Origin: Bacillota bacterium
GTDB taxonomy: Bacteria > Bacillota > Clostridia > Oscillospirales > Oscillospiraceae
Assembly: GCA_028719885.1 (NCBI GenBank)
Contig: JAQYLT010000076.1
Location: 1-64,000, forward strand
Length of the DNA: 64,000 nucleotides
Direction of reading: 5' to 3'
This document shows, in pieces, positions 24,905 to 33,094 of this stretch. The notes below the pieces were generated by a model. The model was not told the origin of the DNA. It did no database searches and worked only from the letters and a program-made list of their open reading frames with translations. The stretch's first letter is position 1, and every line of letters begins with the position of its first letter. A program made the position numbers and the translations under genes.

Positions 24905-26815
24905 CTATTTCTCCAAAATCGCCACGAATGCGGACAGCGCTTCAACCAATGCCTCTCCGGAAACGCAGAAGAACGGATCACATTCAGCCCGGCCATTGTC
25001 CACGCAAACCTGCCAGGTTCCCTCCGGCAGGGGAAGATTGATGCCGCAGATGCCGGGATTAAAGGCGGCAATGATGGCCTCTTTTTCGTTCTCCAGAAGA
25101 AAGGCGGTGAGCTCCTCCGGCGCATTGGGCAGCAGCCGGATGCATTGGGATACCATCCCGGCATCGGTCATGCGAAATAGTTCATGCCCCTTCCGCAGAG
25201 AAAGCAGTCCCTGATAATAAAGGACGGTTTTTTGAACCTCAGGTTCTTTCAGCCGGTTCCACTTGATCCCGTTGATGCGGTCGGAGGAACGGTAGCTGTT
25301 CTCCAGATATCTGCCGGATAAGGTTTTTTTGGAGCGGAGCATTTCTTCTCCCGCCTGGAAGAACGGAATGCCGGTACTGAGCAGATTAAAGGCCGCCGCA
25401 AGACGGCTGCGTTTTGCAAGCTCCTCTTCATCCGCCTGGGGGAGGGCTTCCGCAATCCGGTCGTGGAGGGTGTGGTTGTCGTGGCAGGAGATATAGTTGA
25501 CAATTTGCTTTGGGTCATTGCTCCAGCTCATCCGGCCCTGGAAGCATTGCAGTAAGCTTTCCTTTGGCACCCTGGCCCCGGACACAAAGCCGGGCAGGTG
25601 GTAGTCAAACACGGAGCCCCGCAGGGTATCCCGCATGGTATCGTTGAAGAATGCAAACTCCGGAAGCATCCAGGCATTGCCCTGAACGGCGAGGGGAACG
25701 TTTTCTTTCGTGACCTGGGTGTTCAGATTCCAGCCCTCGCCGTAGAACATAACATGGGGATGTTTTTTTCTGACGGTGGCGATGATTTTTTGAATGGTGG
25801 ACACATCCAGCAATCCCACCAAATCAAACCGAAAGCCGTCAATGTGGTATTCATCCGCCCAGTAATTTACGGAATCCACAATGTATTTTTGAACCATGGA
25901 CCGCTCTGAGGCGGTGTCGTTGCCGCAGCAGGACCCGTTGGACAGAATGCCCTGACTGTTTTCCCGGCTGAAATATCCCGGGACAATCTGATTCATGGAG
26001 AAATCAAAGGTGTGATAAACGTGGTTGTATACCACATCCAGAATAACGCCTAGACCGTTCTGATGCAGCGCCTGCACCAGCTGCTTCATCTCCCGCACCC
26101 GTACGAACCCGTCATAGGGATTGGTGGAATAGGACCCCTCGGGCACGTTGAAATTTTCCGGGTCATAGCCCCAGTTGTAGCTTTTCCCCGGATTGGCTTC
26201 GTCCACGGAGCCGTAGTCATAGACGGGCATGAGATGAATATGGGTGATGCCCAGCTTTTTGATATGCTCCAATCCGGTGGGGAGGCCGGAGCGGTTTTTG
26301 GTTCCGGCTTCTGCCAGACCAAGGAATTTCCCCCGATGCTTGATTCCGGAGCAGGCCAGGGAAGAGGCATCCCGAATGTGGAGCTCGTATATGGCATAGT
26401 CCGTATAGTTGGGAGAGAGAATGGGAGAGCGGTCCTGCTCCCAGCCTGCCGGGTTGGTGGATTCCAGGTCGCAGACCATGGCTCTTTTTCCGTTCACGCC
26501 GGTGGTCACCGCGTAGGGGTCACAGGCTTCCACGGTGTTTCCGTTCACGGATACCAGATAGGTGTAGTATACCCCGTTCAGGTTTTCCGGAACGGACGCG
26601 ATCCAGGTTCCGTTCCGATCGGGGGTCATGGAAACACGGTGAATCAGGTCCTGCTGCCCCGCTGTGCCGGAGCGGTAGAGGCAAATGGAAGCCTCATCGG
26701 CAGTGGGTGCCCAAAGACGAAAAAAGGTCCCATTCGGGCTCCAGGCGGCTCCAAGATCATTCCCGTAATATGTATATTTTTCCTCGAAAGCATCTGTGCT
26801 GTAGTCTGCGTACAT
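24905..26815 (-). CDS. pulA: Type I pullulanase
   Basis: A 636-residue GH13 debranching enzyme that hydrolyses alpha-1,6 bonds in glycogen, pullulan or limit dextrins. A CBM48-like domain (LGAAWSPNGTFFRLWAPTA) precedes the barrel. Family motifs: YNWGYDPENFNVPEGSYS, VILDVVYNHV, DGFRFDLVGLLD (nucleophile Asp near 329), FYGEGWNL (acid Glu near 360) and ISCHDNHT (Asp near 441). No signal peptide, so it probably acts inside the cell. ATG 26815 follows AAGGGAG; a longer frame exists but passes the promoter. Confidence 0.93.
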   Translation of the reverse strand: MYADYSTDAFEEKYTYYGNDLGAAWSPNGTFFRLWAPTADEASICLYRSGTAGQQDLIHRVSMTPDRNGTWIASVPENLNGVYYTYLVSVNGNTVEACDPYAVTTGVNGKRAMVCDLESTNPAGWEQDRSPILSPNYTDYAIYELHIRDASSLACSGIKHRGKFLGLAEAGTKNRSGLPTGLEHIKKLGITHIHLMPVYDYGSVDEANPGKSYNWGYDPENFNVPEGSYSTNPYDGFVRVREMKQLVQALHQNGLGVILDVVYNHVYHTFDFSMNQIVPGYFSRENSQGILSNGSCCGNDTASERSMVQKYIVDSVNYWADEYHIDGFRFDLVGLLDVSTIQKIIATVRKKHPHVMFYGEGWNLNTQVTKENVPLAVQGNAWMLPEFAFFNDTMRDTLRGSVFDYHLPGFVSGARVPKESLLQCFQGRMSWSNDPKQIVNYISCHDNHTLHDRIAEALPQADEEELAKRSRLAAAFNLLSTGIPFFQAGEEMLRSKKTLSGRYLENSYRSSDRINGIKWNRLKEPEVQKTVLYYQGLLSLRKGHELFRMTDAGMVSQCIRLLPNAPEELTAFLLENEKEAIIAAFNPGICGINLPLPEGTWQVCVDNGRAECDPFFCVSGEALVEALSAFVAILEK

Positions 26816-26845
26816 GAATCGATTCTCCCTTCTTTTGCTGCTAGC

Positions 26846-26874
26846 ATCATACCACATGGGAGCTCCGGTGTAAA
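26846..26874 (-). promoter_or_regulatory. Promoter of pulA
   Basis: On the minus strand TTTACA (26869-26874), 17 nt, then TATGAT (26846-26851) with a TGG extension. Confidence 0.8.
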
Positions 26875-26886
26875 GGCTGGAGATGA

Positions 26887-26918
26887 CAAAACACCGGCTT
26901 CCCAGAGGGAAACCGGTG
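26887..26918 (-). terminator. Terminator of gltX
   Basis: On the minus strand CACCGGTTTCCC pairs with GGGAAGCCGGTG, followed by TTTTG. It separates gltX from the pulA promoter. Confidence 0.85.
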
Positions 26919-26927
26919 CATGGAGCT

Positions 26928-28574
26928 TTATGAAAGCTGAGAGATGGCGCTGCGGATGCGGGCGACGGTGGCATCATAGCCCAGAATCTGCATCACGGTG
27001 TAAAGGTCCGGGGAATTGGTCTTTCCCGTTACCGCCAGCCGCAGGAAGGTGGATACATCCGCAACCGTTCCGGCGAATGCGGTGGGATCGGCTTTGTAGG
27101 CCTTCATGTCGGTGGTGAAGCCAAGCTCGGTGGTAATTTCTTTTACCTTGTCGAACCATACACTAGAATCATCTGCAAAGTTGAAACGGTCCAGGAACTT
27201 TTCCAGAGCAGAGCGAATGGTCGCCTTGTCGAACTTTTCATCAAAGCAGGGAGCCTCCAGATATGAATCGTAGAAGAATCCCATATAGGGCTTGGCATCG
27301 GACCAGGTTGCAAGGTCCTTGCGGGGCTTTTTGCCGCCCCGGCCGATGGCAAGAATTTTGATTGCGAATTCCGGATCGGCTTCCAGCTTGCTGCCGAAGT
27401 CCGGGTCGAACTCCTTGGCCCATTCCAGCAGAAGATCATAAACCTGGGATGCATCCATTTTGGCGATTTCGTTTTTGGAAACGTCGCACAGCTTGGAGTA
27501 GTCAAAGAGGTTGCCCGCGGGATTCAGCTTTTTGGGGCTGAATTTAAAGTCGGAGGAGGGAGCGGTGGGATTGGCCCGGCGCCAGTCCTCGTAGTTGGAG
27601 TTCAGCAATGTCATGATATATTCATACACGGCCTGAACAGGGAAGCCCTCTTTCTTGTAATAGGTCAGAGCCAGCTCCGGGTCCTTGCGCTTGGACAGCT
27701 TCCGCTTGGAGCTGCCGTCCATCTTCTGCAGCGGTCCGATGTGCACATACTTGGGCAGCTTGAAGCCCAGGGCCTTGAACAGCTGAATGTGGAATGGAAG
27801 GCTGGGCAGCCATTCGTCGCCCCGAACCACGTGGGTGGTGTGCATCAGATGGTCATCCACCGCGTGTGCAAAATGGTAGGTGGGGATTCCATCGGATTTC
27901 AGAAGCACCTGATCGATGTTGTTTTCCGTCACAGTCAGTTCCCCTTTAACCAGGTCGTTAAACTTAAACTGTTTGGACACATCGCCGGTGGAGCGGAAGC
28001 GAAGCACCCAGGGGGAACCGGCTTCGATCTGAGCCTGAATATCCTCCATGGGACGGTCCCGCCAAATGGCATACTGGCCATAGTAGCCGGTGGTTTCCTT
28101 GGCAGCCTCCTGCTTTTCCCGCATGGAAGCCAGCTCTTCCTCGGTGCAGAAGCAGGGATAGGCCATGCCCTCCTGCACCAGCTTCTTGGCATAGACATGA
28201 TAGATATCCGCCCGCTGACGCTGGCGGTAGGGTCCATAGGCACCGTTGTCGCCGTCGATGGTAGCGCCCTCGTCAAAGTGGATGCCGTAATGCTTCAGCG
28301 TTTCAATCAGCACCTCCACAGCGCCGGGAACCTCCCGCTTGGCATCGGTATCCTCAACCCGCAGAAAGAGCACGCCGTCGCTCTGGTGGGCCATGCGCTC
28401 AGAGGTCAGGCCCTGAACCAGATTTCCCAAATGGACAAACCCGGTGGGGGAGGGAGCCATTCTGGTGACAACCGCTCCCTCCGGCACATTCCGCGGAGGG
28501 TATTTGGCTTCCAGCTCCTCCGGGGTCATGGTGACATGGGGGAACAGAAGCTCTGCCAGTGCAAAGTAATCCAT
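26928..28574 (-). CDS. gltX: Glutamate-tRNA ligase
   Basis: A 548-residue class I aminoacyl-tRNA synthetase charging tRNA-Glu. The HIGH-type motif is in RMAPSPTGFVHLGNL (residues 38-52) and the KMSKS-type motif is KLSKRKD. It belongs to the longer, divergent clostridial GltX type, with an all-helical anticodon-binding C-terminus. ATG 28574 follows AGAGGTAGAAACA. It is transcribed divergently from trpS out of overlapping promoter DNA. Confidence 0.95.
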   Translation of the reverse strand: MDYFALAELLFPHVTMTPEELEAKYPPRNVPEGAVVTRMAPSPTGFVHLGNLVQGLTSERMAHQSDGVLFLRVEDTDAKREVPGAVEVLIETLKHYGIHFDEGATIDGDNGAYGPYRQRQRADIYHVYAKKLVQEGMAYPCFCTEEELASMREKQEAAKETTGYYGQYAIWRDRPMEDIQAQIEAGSPWVLRFRSTGDVSKQFKFNDLVKGELTVTENNIDQVLLKSDGIPTYHFAHAVDDHLMHTTHVVRGDEWLPSLPFHIQLFKALGFKLPKYVHIGPLQKMDGSSKRKLSKRKDPELALTYYKKEGFPVQAVYEYIMTLLNSNYEDWRRANPTAPSSDFKFSPKKLNPAGNLFDYSKLCDVSKNEIAKMDASQVYDLLLEWAKEFDPDFGSKLEADPEFAIKILAIGRGGKKPRKDLATWSDAKPYMGFFYDSYLEAPCFDEKFDKATIRSALEKFLDRFNFADDSSVWFDKVKEITTELGFTTDMKAYKADPTAFAGTVADVSTFLRLAVTGKTNSPDLYTVMQILGYDATVARIRSAISQLS

Positions 28575-28606
28575 TGTTTCTACCTCTTTTTGATGATTTG
28601 AAATAT

Positions 28607-28635
28607 AATATACCATTGCTCTTTCCAATTGTCAA
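28607..28635 (-). promoter_or_regulatory. Promoter of gltX
   Basis: On the minus strand consensus TTGACA (28630-28635), 17 nt, TATATT (28607-28612). Its -35 end is only 8 bp from the divergent trpS promoter. Confidence 0.9.
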
Positions 28636-28643
28636 TTTTTACG

Positions 28644-28672
28644 TTGCGTTTTTCCGGCGCATATGGTAAAAT
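28644..28672 (+). promoter_or_regulatory. Promoter of trpS
   Basis: TTGCGT (28644-28649), 17 nt, TAAAAT (28667-28672) with a TGG extension. The short leader has no T-box signature. Confidence 0.82.
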
Positions 28673-28713
28673 ACTGAAAACCGATTATTACCAAGGAATC
28701 GAGGCGCTTACAT

Positions 28714-29727
28714 ATGGACGAAATCAAAGAGAAAAAGAGAATGCTTTCCGGCATCAAGCCTTCCGGAGATCTAACCCTGGGCAGCTACCTGGGTGCCATT
28801 AAGAACTGGGCCGCCCGGGCCGACGAGTTCGACTGCTTTTATTTCATGGCCGATCTCCATGCCATCACCGTTCGCCAGAACCCCGCCGATCTCCGGCGCC
28901 GCACCCTGGAGCAGCTGGCCCAGTATATCGCCTGCGGCCTGGACCCGGAAAAGAACACCCTGTTCATCCAGAGCCATGTTCATCAGCATGCCGAGCTTGG
29001 CTGGGTGCTGAATTGCTATGCCATGTTTGGCGAATTAAACCGCATGACCCAGTTTAAGGACAAGTCCGCCAAAAATGCCGACAACATCAATGGCGGCCTG
29101 TTTACATATCCCAGCCTGATGGCGGCGGATATCCTGCTGTATCAGCCGGATTATGTCCCGGTGGGTGAGGACCAGAAGCAGCATGTGGAGCTGTGCCACA
29201 CCATCGCCCGGCGCTTCAACGGCATTTATGGGGATGTTTTTAAGATTCCGGAGCCCTATGTGCCGAAGGTCGGGGCCAGAATCATGAGCCTGACCAATCC
29301 CGCCGCCAAGATGTCCAAGTCCGAAAACGAGGATACCGGCCGGGTGTTGCTGATGGATACCCCCGAGACCATTATGCGGCAGTTCAAGCGGGCCATCACC
29401 GATTCCGACACTGAGAATTGTGTCCGCTACGACAAGGAGAACAAGCCCGGTGTCTCCAATCTGATGACCATCTACTCCGCCTGCACCGGGAAAAGCTTCG
29501 AGGAAATCGAATCGGAGTTTGCCGGCTGCGGTTACGGCAAATTCAAGCCGGCGGTGGGCGAGGCTGTGGTAGAGACCCTGCGTCCCATCCGGGAGGAAGC
29601 CGCCAGAATCATGAAGGACAAGGCCTACCTGGAGCAGGTCTATCAGGACGGCGCCAGAAAGGCCAGCTATGTCGCGGAAAAGACCCTTCGCAAGGTCTAT
29701 AAAAAGGTTGGCTTTGTAGCCAGATAA
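28714..29727 (+). CDS. trpS: Tryptophan-tRNA ligase
   Basis: A 337-residue class I synthetase charging tRNA-Trp. The HIGH equivalent lies in SGIKPSGDLTLGSYLGA (residues 13-29) and the KMSKS loop is AAKMSKSENED. The ATG follows AAGGAATCGAGG. It has a private promoter and terminator and faces gltX head to head. Confidence 0.96.
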   Translation: MDEIKEKKRMLSGIKPSGDLTLGSYLGAIKNWAARADEFDCFYFMADLHAITVRQNPADLRRRTLEQLAQYIACGLDPEKNTLFIQSHVHQHAELGWVLNCYAMFGELNRMTQFKDKSAKNADNINGGLFTYPSLMAADILLYQPDYVPVGEDQKQHVELCHTIARRFNGIYGDVFKIPEPYVPKVGARIMSLTNPAAKMSKSENEDTGRVLLMDTPETIMRQFKRAITDSDTENCVRYDKENKPGVSNLMTIYSACTGKSFEEIESEFAGCGYGKFKPAVGEAVVETLRPIREEAARIMKDKAYLEQVYQDGARKASYVAEKTLRKVYKKVGFVAR

Positions 29728-29734
29728 AAGAGGA

Positions 29735-29766
29735 AAGCCGTTCATGGGTCATTCCGTGAACGGCTT
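29735..29766. terminator. Bidirectional terminator between trpS and the 29771-30766 operon
   Basis: AAGCCGTTCA pairs with TGAACGGCTT; pyrimidine-rich CTTCC on one side and TTCCTCTTTT on the other. Confidence 0.75.
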
Positions 29767-29770
29767 CTTC

Positions 29771-30157
29771 CTATAAAAACAGATAAATGACCAGGGTCAG
29801 CAAAGCAGCATTCTGATCCTTGCTGGAATTGCCGGACATCAAAAGCAGCAGAAGCACCACGATCAAATCCTCCGTGTCGAAGTTCTGGGGCAGCAGTCCT
29901 TTCAGAAAGCTCCCAACACTGACCGGCGGGCTGTCATGGTAAGGGACATTCCGTGGGGAGGGGGCGCTGTGGTTCTGGTAGCCATAGCTTCGAGGCTGGG
30001 GCGCAAAGGCTGCATTTGGCTTTGGGGCCGGTTCTTTTGGAACGGCCTCCTGACGGTCAGGCGGACGTTCATCCGGCCGCTGAGGATTGTTAACGGGTTC
30101 CGGCACCCGGCTGCGGCGAAAGGAACCGTCCGCCTGGGGGATATATCGATTATACAT
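29771..30157 (-). CDS. Proline-rich protein with hydrophobic C-terminus, unknown function
   Basis: A 128-residue protein. It starts MYNRYIPQADGSFRRSRVPE, followed by a Pro/Arg/Gln-rich disordered stretch (residues 18-78) and a C-terminal part FLKGLLPQNFDTEDLIVVLL with two hydrophobic helices. It is the third gene of an operon, 4 nt after the previous one, with AAGGTAG before the ATG. Proteins of this design occur in spore-forming Clostridia with no assigned role. Confidence 0.75.
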   Translation of the reverse strand: MYNRYIPQADGSFRRSRVPEPVNNPQRPDERPPDRQEAVPKEPAPKPNAAFAPQPRSYGYQNHSAPSPRNVPYHDSPPVSVGSFLKGLLPQNFDTEDLIVVLLLLLMSGNSSKDQNAALLTLVIYLFL

Positions 30158-30161
30158 GGCA

Positions 30162-30539
30162 CTACCTTCTTGAAAACGGAGATTGGCCCCGAACGTTTAC
30201 CATCTCAGATGCGATTCCGGCCATTTTTGCAGCGTGCATGGCCCGCTCCAGCTTTTGCAGCTTTTGCCTGCTCAAATAGGGCCCCAACGCCTTTAAAAGC
30301 GATTCCTGATTTTTGTCGATGGAACCACGCTCCATCAATCCGGCGATTTTATTCAGCAGATTGGGGTTAAAGGGCGCTTCCTTGACGGCCGGCTCTGCAC
30401 TCTGCTGGGGCGGGGCAGCAGAATTGGTGCTTTGCTGCTGGGCCTCTGACTGGTTCAGTGCCTGGGCCAGGGACATGATTTGCTGCATCATGGCTGGATT
30501 GGACAGAATGGAATTCAGCTTTTCATCTAATTCGCTCAT
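30162..30539 (-). CDS. Small helical protein, unknown function
   Basis: A 125-residue soluble protein with helical ends: LDEKLNSILSNPAMMQQIMSLAQAL (residues 4-28) and a C-terminal LLKALGPYLSRQKLQKLERAMHAAKMA, joined by a Gln/Ser/Ala/Pro-rich linker. The N-terminal pattern (NPAMMQQIM) is reminiscent of short STI1-like helical motifs, but this is weak. It overlaps the upstream gene by ATGA and belongs to a translationally coupled three-gene operon. Confidence 0.75.
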   Translation of the reverse strand: MSELDEKLNSILSNPAMMQQIMSLAQALNQSEAQQQSTNSAAPPQQSAEPAVKEAPFNPNLLNKIAGLMERGSIDKNQESLLKALGPYLSRQKLQKLERAMHAAKMAGIASEMVNVRGQSPFSRR

Positions 30540-30766
30540 TGATCGCCTCGGATTTTCTGCACCAAATCCTGTGCTTCCTTGGTTGAAAGCATTTGATTGA
30601 GCATTTCTTTCGCCTGGGAAAAATCCCCTGCTTCCGCCTGGTGCATGGCTTCATCAAAGCGCGCGTCCCTGTTTTTCTGGATTAAGTTCATCAGCTCCCG
30701 GCCAGCAGGGGAGTTGGCTATTTTCAACAATTCCGAAAAGTCGATACCACCGAGATCCTTTGCCAT
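30536..30766 (-). CDS. Small helical protein, first gene of an unknown operon
   Basis: A 76-residue acidic helical protein (IDFSELLKIANSPAGRELMNLIQ, then KEMLNQMLSTKEAQDLVQKI). ATG 30766 lies 6-7 nt after GGGAGGCG. It has no known domain. A SigK-like promoter match lies 43 nt upstream, so expression late in sporulation is a possibility. Confidence 0.75.
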   Translation of the reverse strand: MAKDLGGIDFSELLKIANSPAGRELMNLIQKNRDARFDEAMHQAEAGDFSQAKEMLNQMLSTKEAQDLVQKIRGDQ

Positions 30767-30808
30767 ATAAACGCCTCCCATCATGGCAAGTTGCTTCGTT
30801 CTCTCTTT

Positions 30809-30835
30809 ACTATATGTCCGGGGAATGCCGAATGT
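30809..30835 (-). promoter_or_regulatory. SigK-like promoter match upstream of the three-gene operon
   Basis: On the minus strand AC (30834-30835), 17 nt, CATATAGT (30809-30816). It fits AC-N17-CATAnnnT; no convincing vegetative promoter is seen here. Confidence 0.35.
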
Positions 30836-30891
30836 GTATTGATTTCAAAGCAGCTGAAATATGAATAATTCTTGAAAAAGAATAATTTCTG

Positions 30892-30920
30892 TAGAAAAAC
30901 CGGCTTTGATGTGGTATACT
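30892..30920 (+). promoter_or_regulatory. Promoter for the phosphoesterase-coaX operon
   Basis: TAGAAA (30892-30897), 17 nt, then extended -10 TGGTATACT (-10 hexamer 30915-30920). Confidence 0.75.
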
Positions 30921-30951
30921 CATCATAAGATTGCGTTAGGGAGTAGTTGCC

Positions 30952-31443
30952 TTGAAAATTCTGGTTTTTTCAGACTCTCATTCATCCCGGCGGTTCATGC
31001 GTCAGTGCGTGGATGTATTGCAGCCCGATGGAATCATCCACCTGGGAGATATGGTCCAGGATGGGGAGGTCCTTTCAGAGGAGTATCCTCAGCTTCCCTA
31101 TTACCAGGTTGCAGGCAACTGTGACCGGGGGCGGGTTGTGCCCGGCTTTCCGGAAATACGGGTAGAAGAGCTGGGCGGGGTCCGCATCTATATGACCCAC
31201 GGGCATCTGCAGGGCGTCAAGCTGTATTTAGATAAGCTGATTCTGGATGCACAGCGCTGCCGGGCGGATGTGATTCTCTACGGTCATACCCATGAGCCGG
31301 ATTGCCGCAGGCTCCCGGAGGGGCAGTGGATCATGAATCCGGGCAGTGCCGGATACGGCGGAACCGCCGGATTGATTCTCATAGAGGGCGGTTCGGCAGA
31401 GTGCCGAATCGTCCGCCAAAGGGATATGGAGGAAGCGCTATGA
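30952..31443 (+). CDS. YfcE/MJ0936-family metallophosphoesterase
   Basis: A 163-residue calcineurin-like phosphodiesterase from TTG 30952 behind AGGGAG. All metal-binding motifs are present: FSDSHSS, HLGDMVQDGE, GNCDRG, THGHLQG and YGHTHEP. Family members hydrolyse small phosphodiesters in vitro with Mn2+; the physiological substrate is unknown. The last 4 bp overlap coaX. Confidence 0.9.
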   Translation: MKILVFSDSHSSRRFMRQCVDVLQPDGIIHLGDMVQDGEVLSEEYPQLPYYQVAGNCDRGRVVPGFPEIRVEELGGVRIYMTHGHLQGVKLYLDKLILDAQRCRADVILYGHTHEPDCRRLPEGQWIMNPGSAGYGGTAGLILIEGGSAECRIVRQRDMEEAL

Positions 31444-32285
31444 TCATCGCGGTGGATATTGGAAACAGCAATATTGTGATCGGAGGCATTCAGGACGATC
31501 AGATCCTCTTTGAGGCGAGACTTCGCACCGATGCCACCAAAACCTCGGATGAATACTGCATTGATCTGAAAATGATCTTCGACATTCATCGGCTCCGGCT
31601 GGAAAGCATCGAAGGCTCCATCATTGCATCGGTGGTGCCTCAGGTGCTGAACTCTATCAAAACCGCTTTGTGGAAGCTCACCGGAAAAAACAGCCTTGTG
31701 GTGGGTCCCGGGGTGAAAACCGGGTTGAACATCAAGCTGGAAAATCCCACCCAAACCGGCGCGGACCTGGTGGTGGGCTGTGTCGCCGCCATGAGGGCCT
31801 ATAAGCCGCCACTGATTGTGGTTGATATGGGCACGGCTACTACCATCGAGGTGGTGGATGCCTCCGGCGCGTTCATCGGCGGCTGTATTTGCCCCGGCGT
31901 AAAAATTTCCCTGGATGCGCTGACCCAGCGGACGGCGCTGCTGCCTGGACTTCAGCTGGATCAGCCCAAGAGAGCCATCGGAAGAAACACCGTGGACTGT
32001 ATGCGTAGCGGAATTATGCTGGGCACCGCCTGCATGATAGATGGTATGATTGTCCGCATGGAAGAAGAACTGGGCTGCAAAACCACCGTAATCGCAACAG
32101 GCGGCATTGCTAGATTTATCGTTCCGCTGTGCCGCTCTGAGATTCACTATGAGAAAAACCTGATTCTGAAAGGCTTGGCATACATTTACCGGGAAAATAC
32201 GAGGCAGTCAGCTGATTCGGACCAGAATTACCATCCAGACCGTCAGCATCACCCCGGCAGCAAGTCCGCCGAGAATATCCAATAG
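31440..32285 (+). CDS. coaX: Type III pantothenate kinase
   Basis: A 281-residue kinase of the ASKHA fold that phosphorylates pantothenate, the first step of coenzyme A synthesis. Motifs: DIGNSNIVIGG (phosphate-1), TGADLVVGCVAA, DMGTATTIEV (phosphate-2) and VIATGGIARFI. The family normally ends near the GLxxIY motif, around residue 258; here a polar tail of about 25 residues (Gln, His, Ser, Asp) follows. That tail is antisense to the end of the small membrane protein gene at 32208-32375 and may reflect a lost stop codon. Confidence 0.94.
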   Translation: MIIAVDIGNSNIVIGGIQDDQILFEARLRTDATKTSDEYCIDLKMIFDIHRLRLESIEGSIIASVVPQVLNSIKTALWKLTGKNSLVVGPGVKTGLNIKLENPTQTGADLVVGCVAAMRAYKPPLIVVDMGTATTIEVVDASGAFIGGCICPGVKISLDALTQRTALLPGLQLDQPKRAIGRNTVDCMRSGIMLGTACMIDGMIVRMEEELGCKTTVIATGGIARFIVPLCRSEIHYEKNLILKGLAYIYRENTRQSADSDQNYHPDRQHHPGSKSAENIQ

Positions 32286-32375
32286 TTTCTTCTGATAATA
32301 GCTTGTGTCCGCCTCGTTGGGATAAGCGGGGCAATAATGGGAAGAATGTCGATAGATGTCATTTCTCTTTTTCAT
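32208..32375 (-). CDS. Small membrane protein overlapping the coaX 3' end
   Basis: A 55-residue protein from ATG 32375 with a good GGAGAAAGCATC site. The first 30 residues are polar and Tyr/His-rich; one transmembrane helix (DILGGLAAGVMLTVWMVILV) ends the protein. Its last 26 codons lie antisense to the coaX tail. Initiation signals and a clear transmembrane segment argue that it is real; function unknown. Confidence 0.6.
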   Translation of the reverse strand: MKKRNDIYRHSSHYCPAYPNEADTSYYQKKLLDILGGLAAGVMLTVWMVILVRIS

Positions 32376-32438
32376 GATGCTTTCTCCTCTCTTTTGCCAA
32401 GGTATCACCGGCTGATGGAGAAATCATACCGCAAGTAG

Positions 32439-32456
32439 TGTCCAATTATCTGGACA
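32439..32456. promoter_or_regulatory. Perfect 6-6-6 inverted repeat between divergent small genes
   Basis: TGTCCA, ATTATC, TGGACA lies in the 122-bp gap between the genes starting at 32375 (minus) and 32498 (plus). An operator for both is possible; no regulator is adjacent. Confidence 0.35.
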
Positions 32457-32497
32457 TTTATGTCAAAATTTTGTTGCAGTTCAGGAGGCATAGATAT

Positions 32498-32884
32498 ATG
32501 GCAAAGACAGTACAAAGCAAATTTGCAAATCCAAATCAGAAGGCGCCTGAGGGCTCTGTAAAGAAGGTAATCGGTTCCATTGTGATGTTCTGCTACAAGG
32601 CCCGCAAATTCATCATGGCACTGCCGGTGGCCTATTATGCCCTGCGGATTGCCATTTACAACAGCGTCCGACTCCCCACGGAGGTTGGAATTTTTCTGCA
32701 GAACAACGGCAATTTTCTGCGGATGATCGACCGGGGGACCGCAGTGGTGGTGCCGCTGGCAGTTACCTTTGGCTGCCTGGCGCTGATGATGTTTTCCAGG
32801 AAGGCCATGTATGCCTGGGCCATCAGCATCTTCTCCCTGGCGCTTCCGCTTCTGATTCTCATCAGTAATATTTATCCAGCTTGA
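32498..32884 (+). CDS. Three-helix membrane protein, unknown function
   Basis: A 128-residue protein. ATG 32498 follows AGGAGGCATAGATAT. A basic N-terminus is followed by three hydrophobic segments (about residues 30-50, 78-98 and 104-124). No signature motif is recognised. No terminator is visible before the next promoter at 32939. Confidence 0.7.
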   Translation: MAKTVQSKFANPNQKAPEGSVKKVIGSIVMFCYKARKFIMALPVAYYALRIAIYNSVRLPTEVGIFLQNNGNFLRMIDRGTAVVVPLAVTFGCLALMMFSRKAMYAWAISIFSLALPLLILISNIYPA

Positions 32885-32938
32885 CAAATTGTTTCCGCTT
32901 CGTTCAACCTTTCTTCACCAATCGCGGCCCGGCTGTGG

Positions 32939-32944
32939 TATACT
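32939..32944 (+). promoter_or_regulatory. Extended -10 promoter of a short orphan transcription unit
   Basis: TGGTATACT ends in -10 TATACT (32939-32944). The -35 is weak (CACCAA at 17 nt). The same extended -10 serves murB and the phosphoesterase operon in this window. Confidence 0.6.
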
Positions 32945-32973
32945 ATACACAACGGAGCCGGTGGAGGAAATTG

Positions 32974-33042
32974 ATGCCGCGGAAATCTCTGCGGATGTCC
33001 GACAATTTCGCTCGTGACAGATCGGCGGACGTTTCTAAATAG
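32974..33042 (+). CDS. Possible 22-residue basic peptide
   Basis: ATG 32974 lies 6 nt after GGAGG and reads MPRKSLRMSDNFARDRSADV and two more residues before TAG. It is charged and has no signal peptide or transmembrane segment. Only the initiation site and its position within a complete transcription unit support it. Confidence 0.35.
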   Translation: MPRKSLRMSDNFARDRSADVSK

Positions 33043-33055
33043 ATAAATACGGAAA

Positions 33056-33094
33056 AAAGGCAGCGGCTGAAAAACCGCTGCCTTTGAGTTTTTT
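33056..33094. terminator. Bidirectional terminator
   Basis: AAAGGCAGCGG pairs with CCGCTGCCTTT; the plus strand continues GAGTTTTTT, the minus strand TTTTTT. It ends both the orphan unit and the phosphatidyltransferase gene. Confidence 0.9.

Larger units (their letters stand above)
32950..33094 (+). ncRNA. Candidate small RNA or leaderless peptide mRNA
   Basis: About 145 nt between an extended -10 promoter and a strong terminator. Besides the terminator it can form CCGC/GCGG (32978-32994) and GTCCG/CGGAC (32997-33030) stems. No known RNA family was recognised. It also holds a 22-codon ORF behind GGAGG, so it may be a peptide message instead. Confidence 0.4.
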
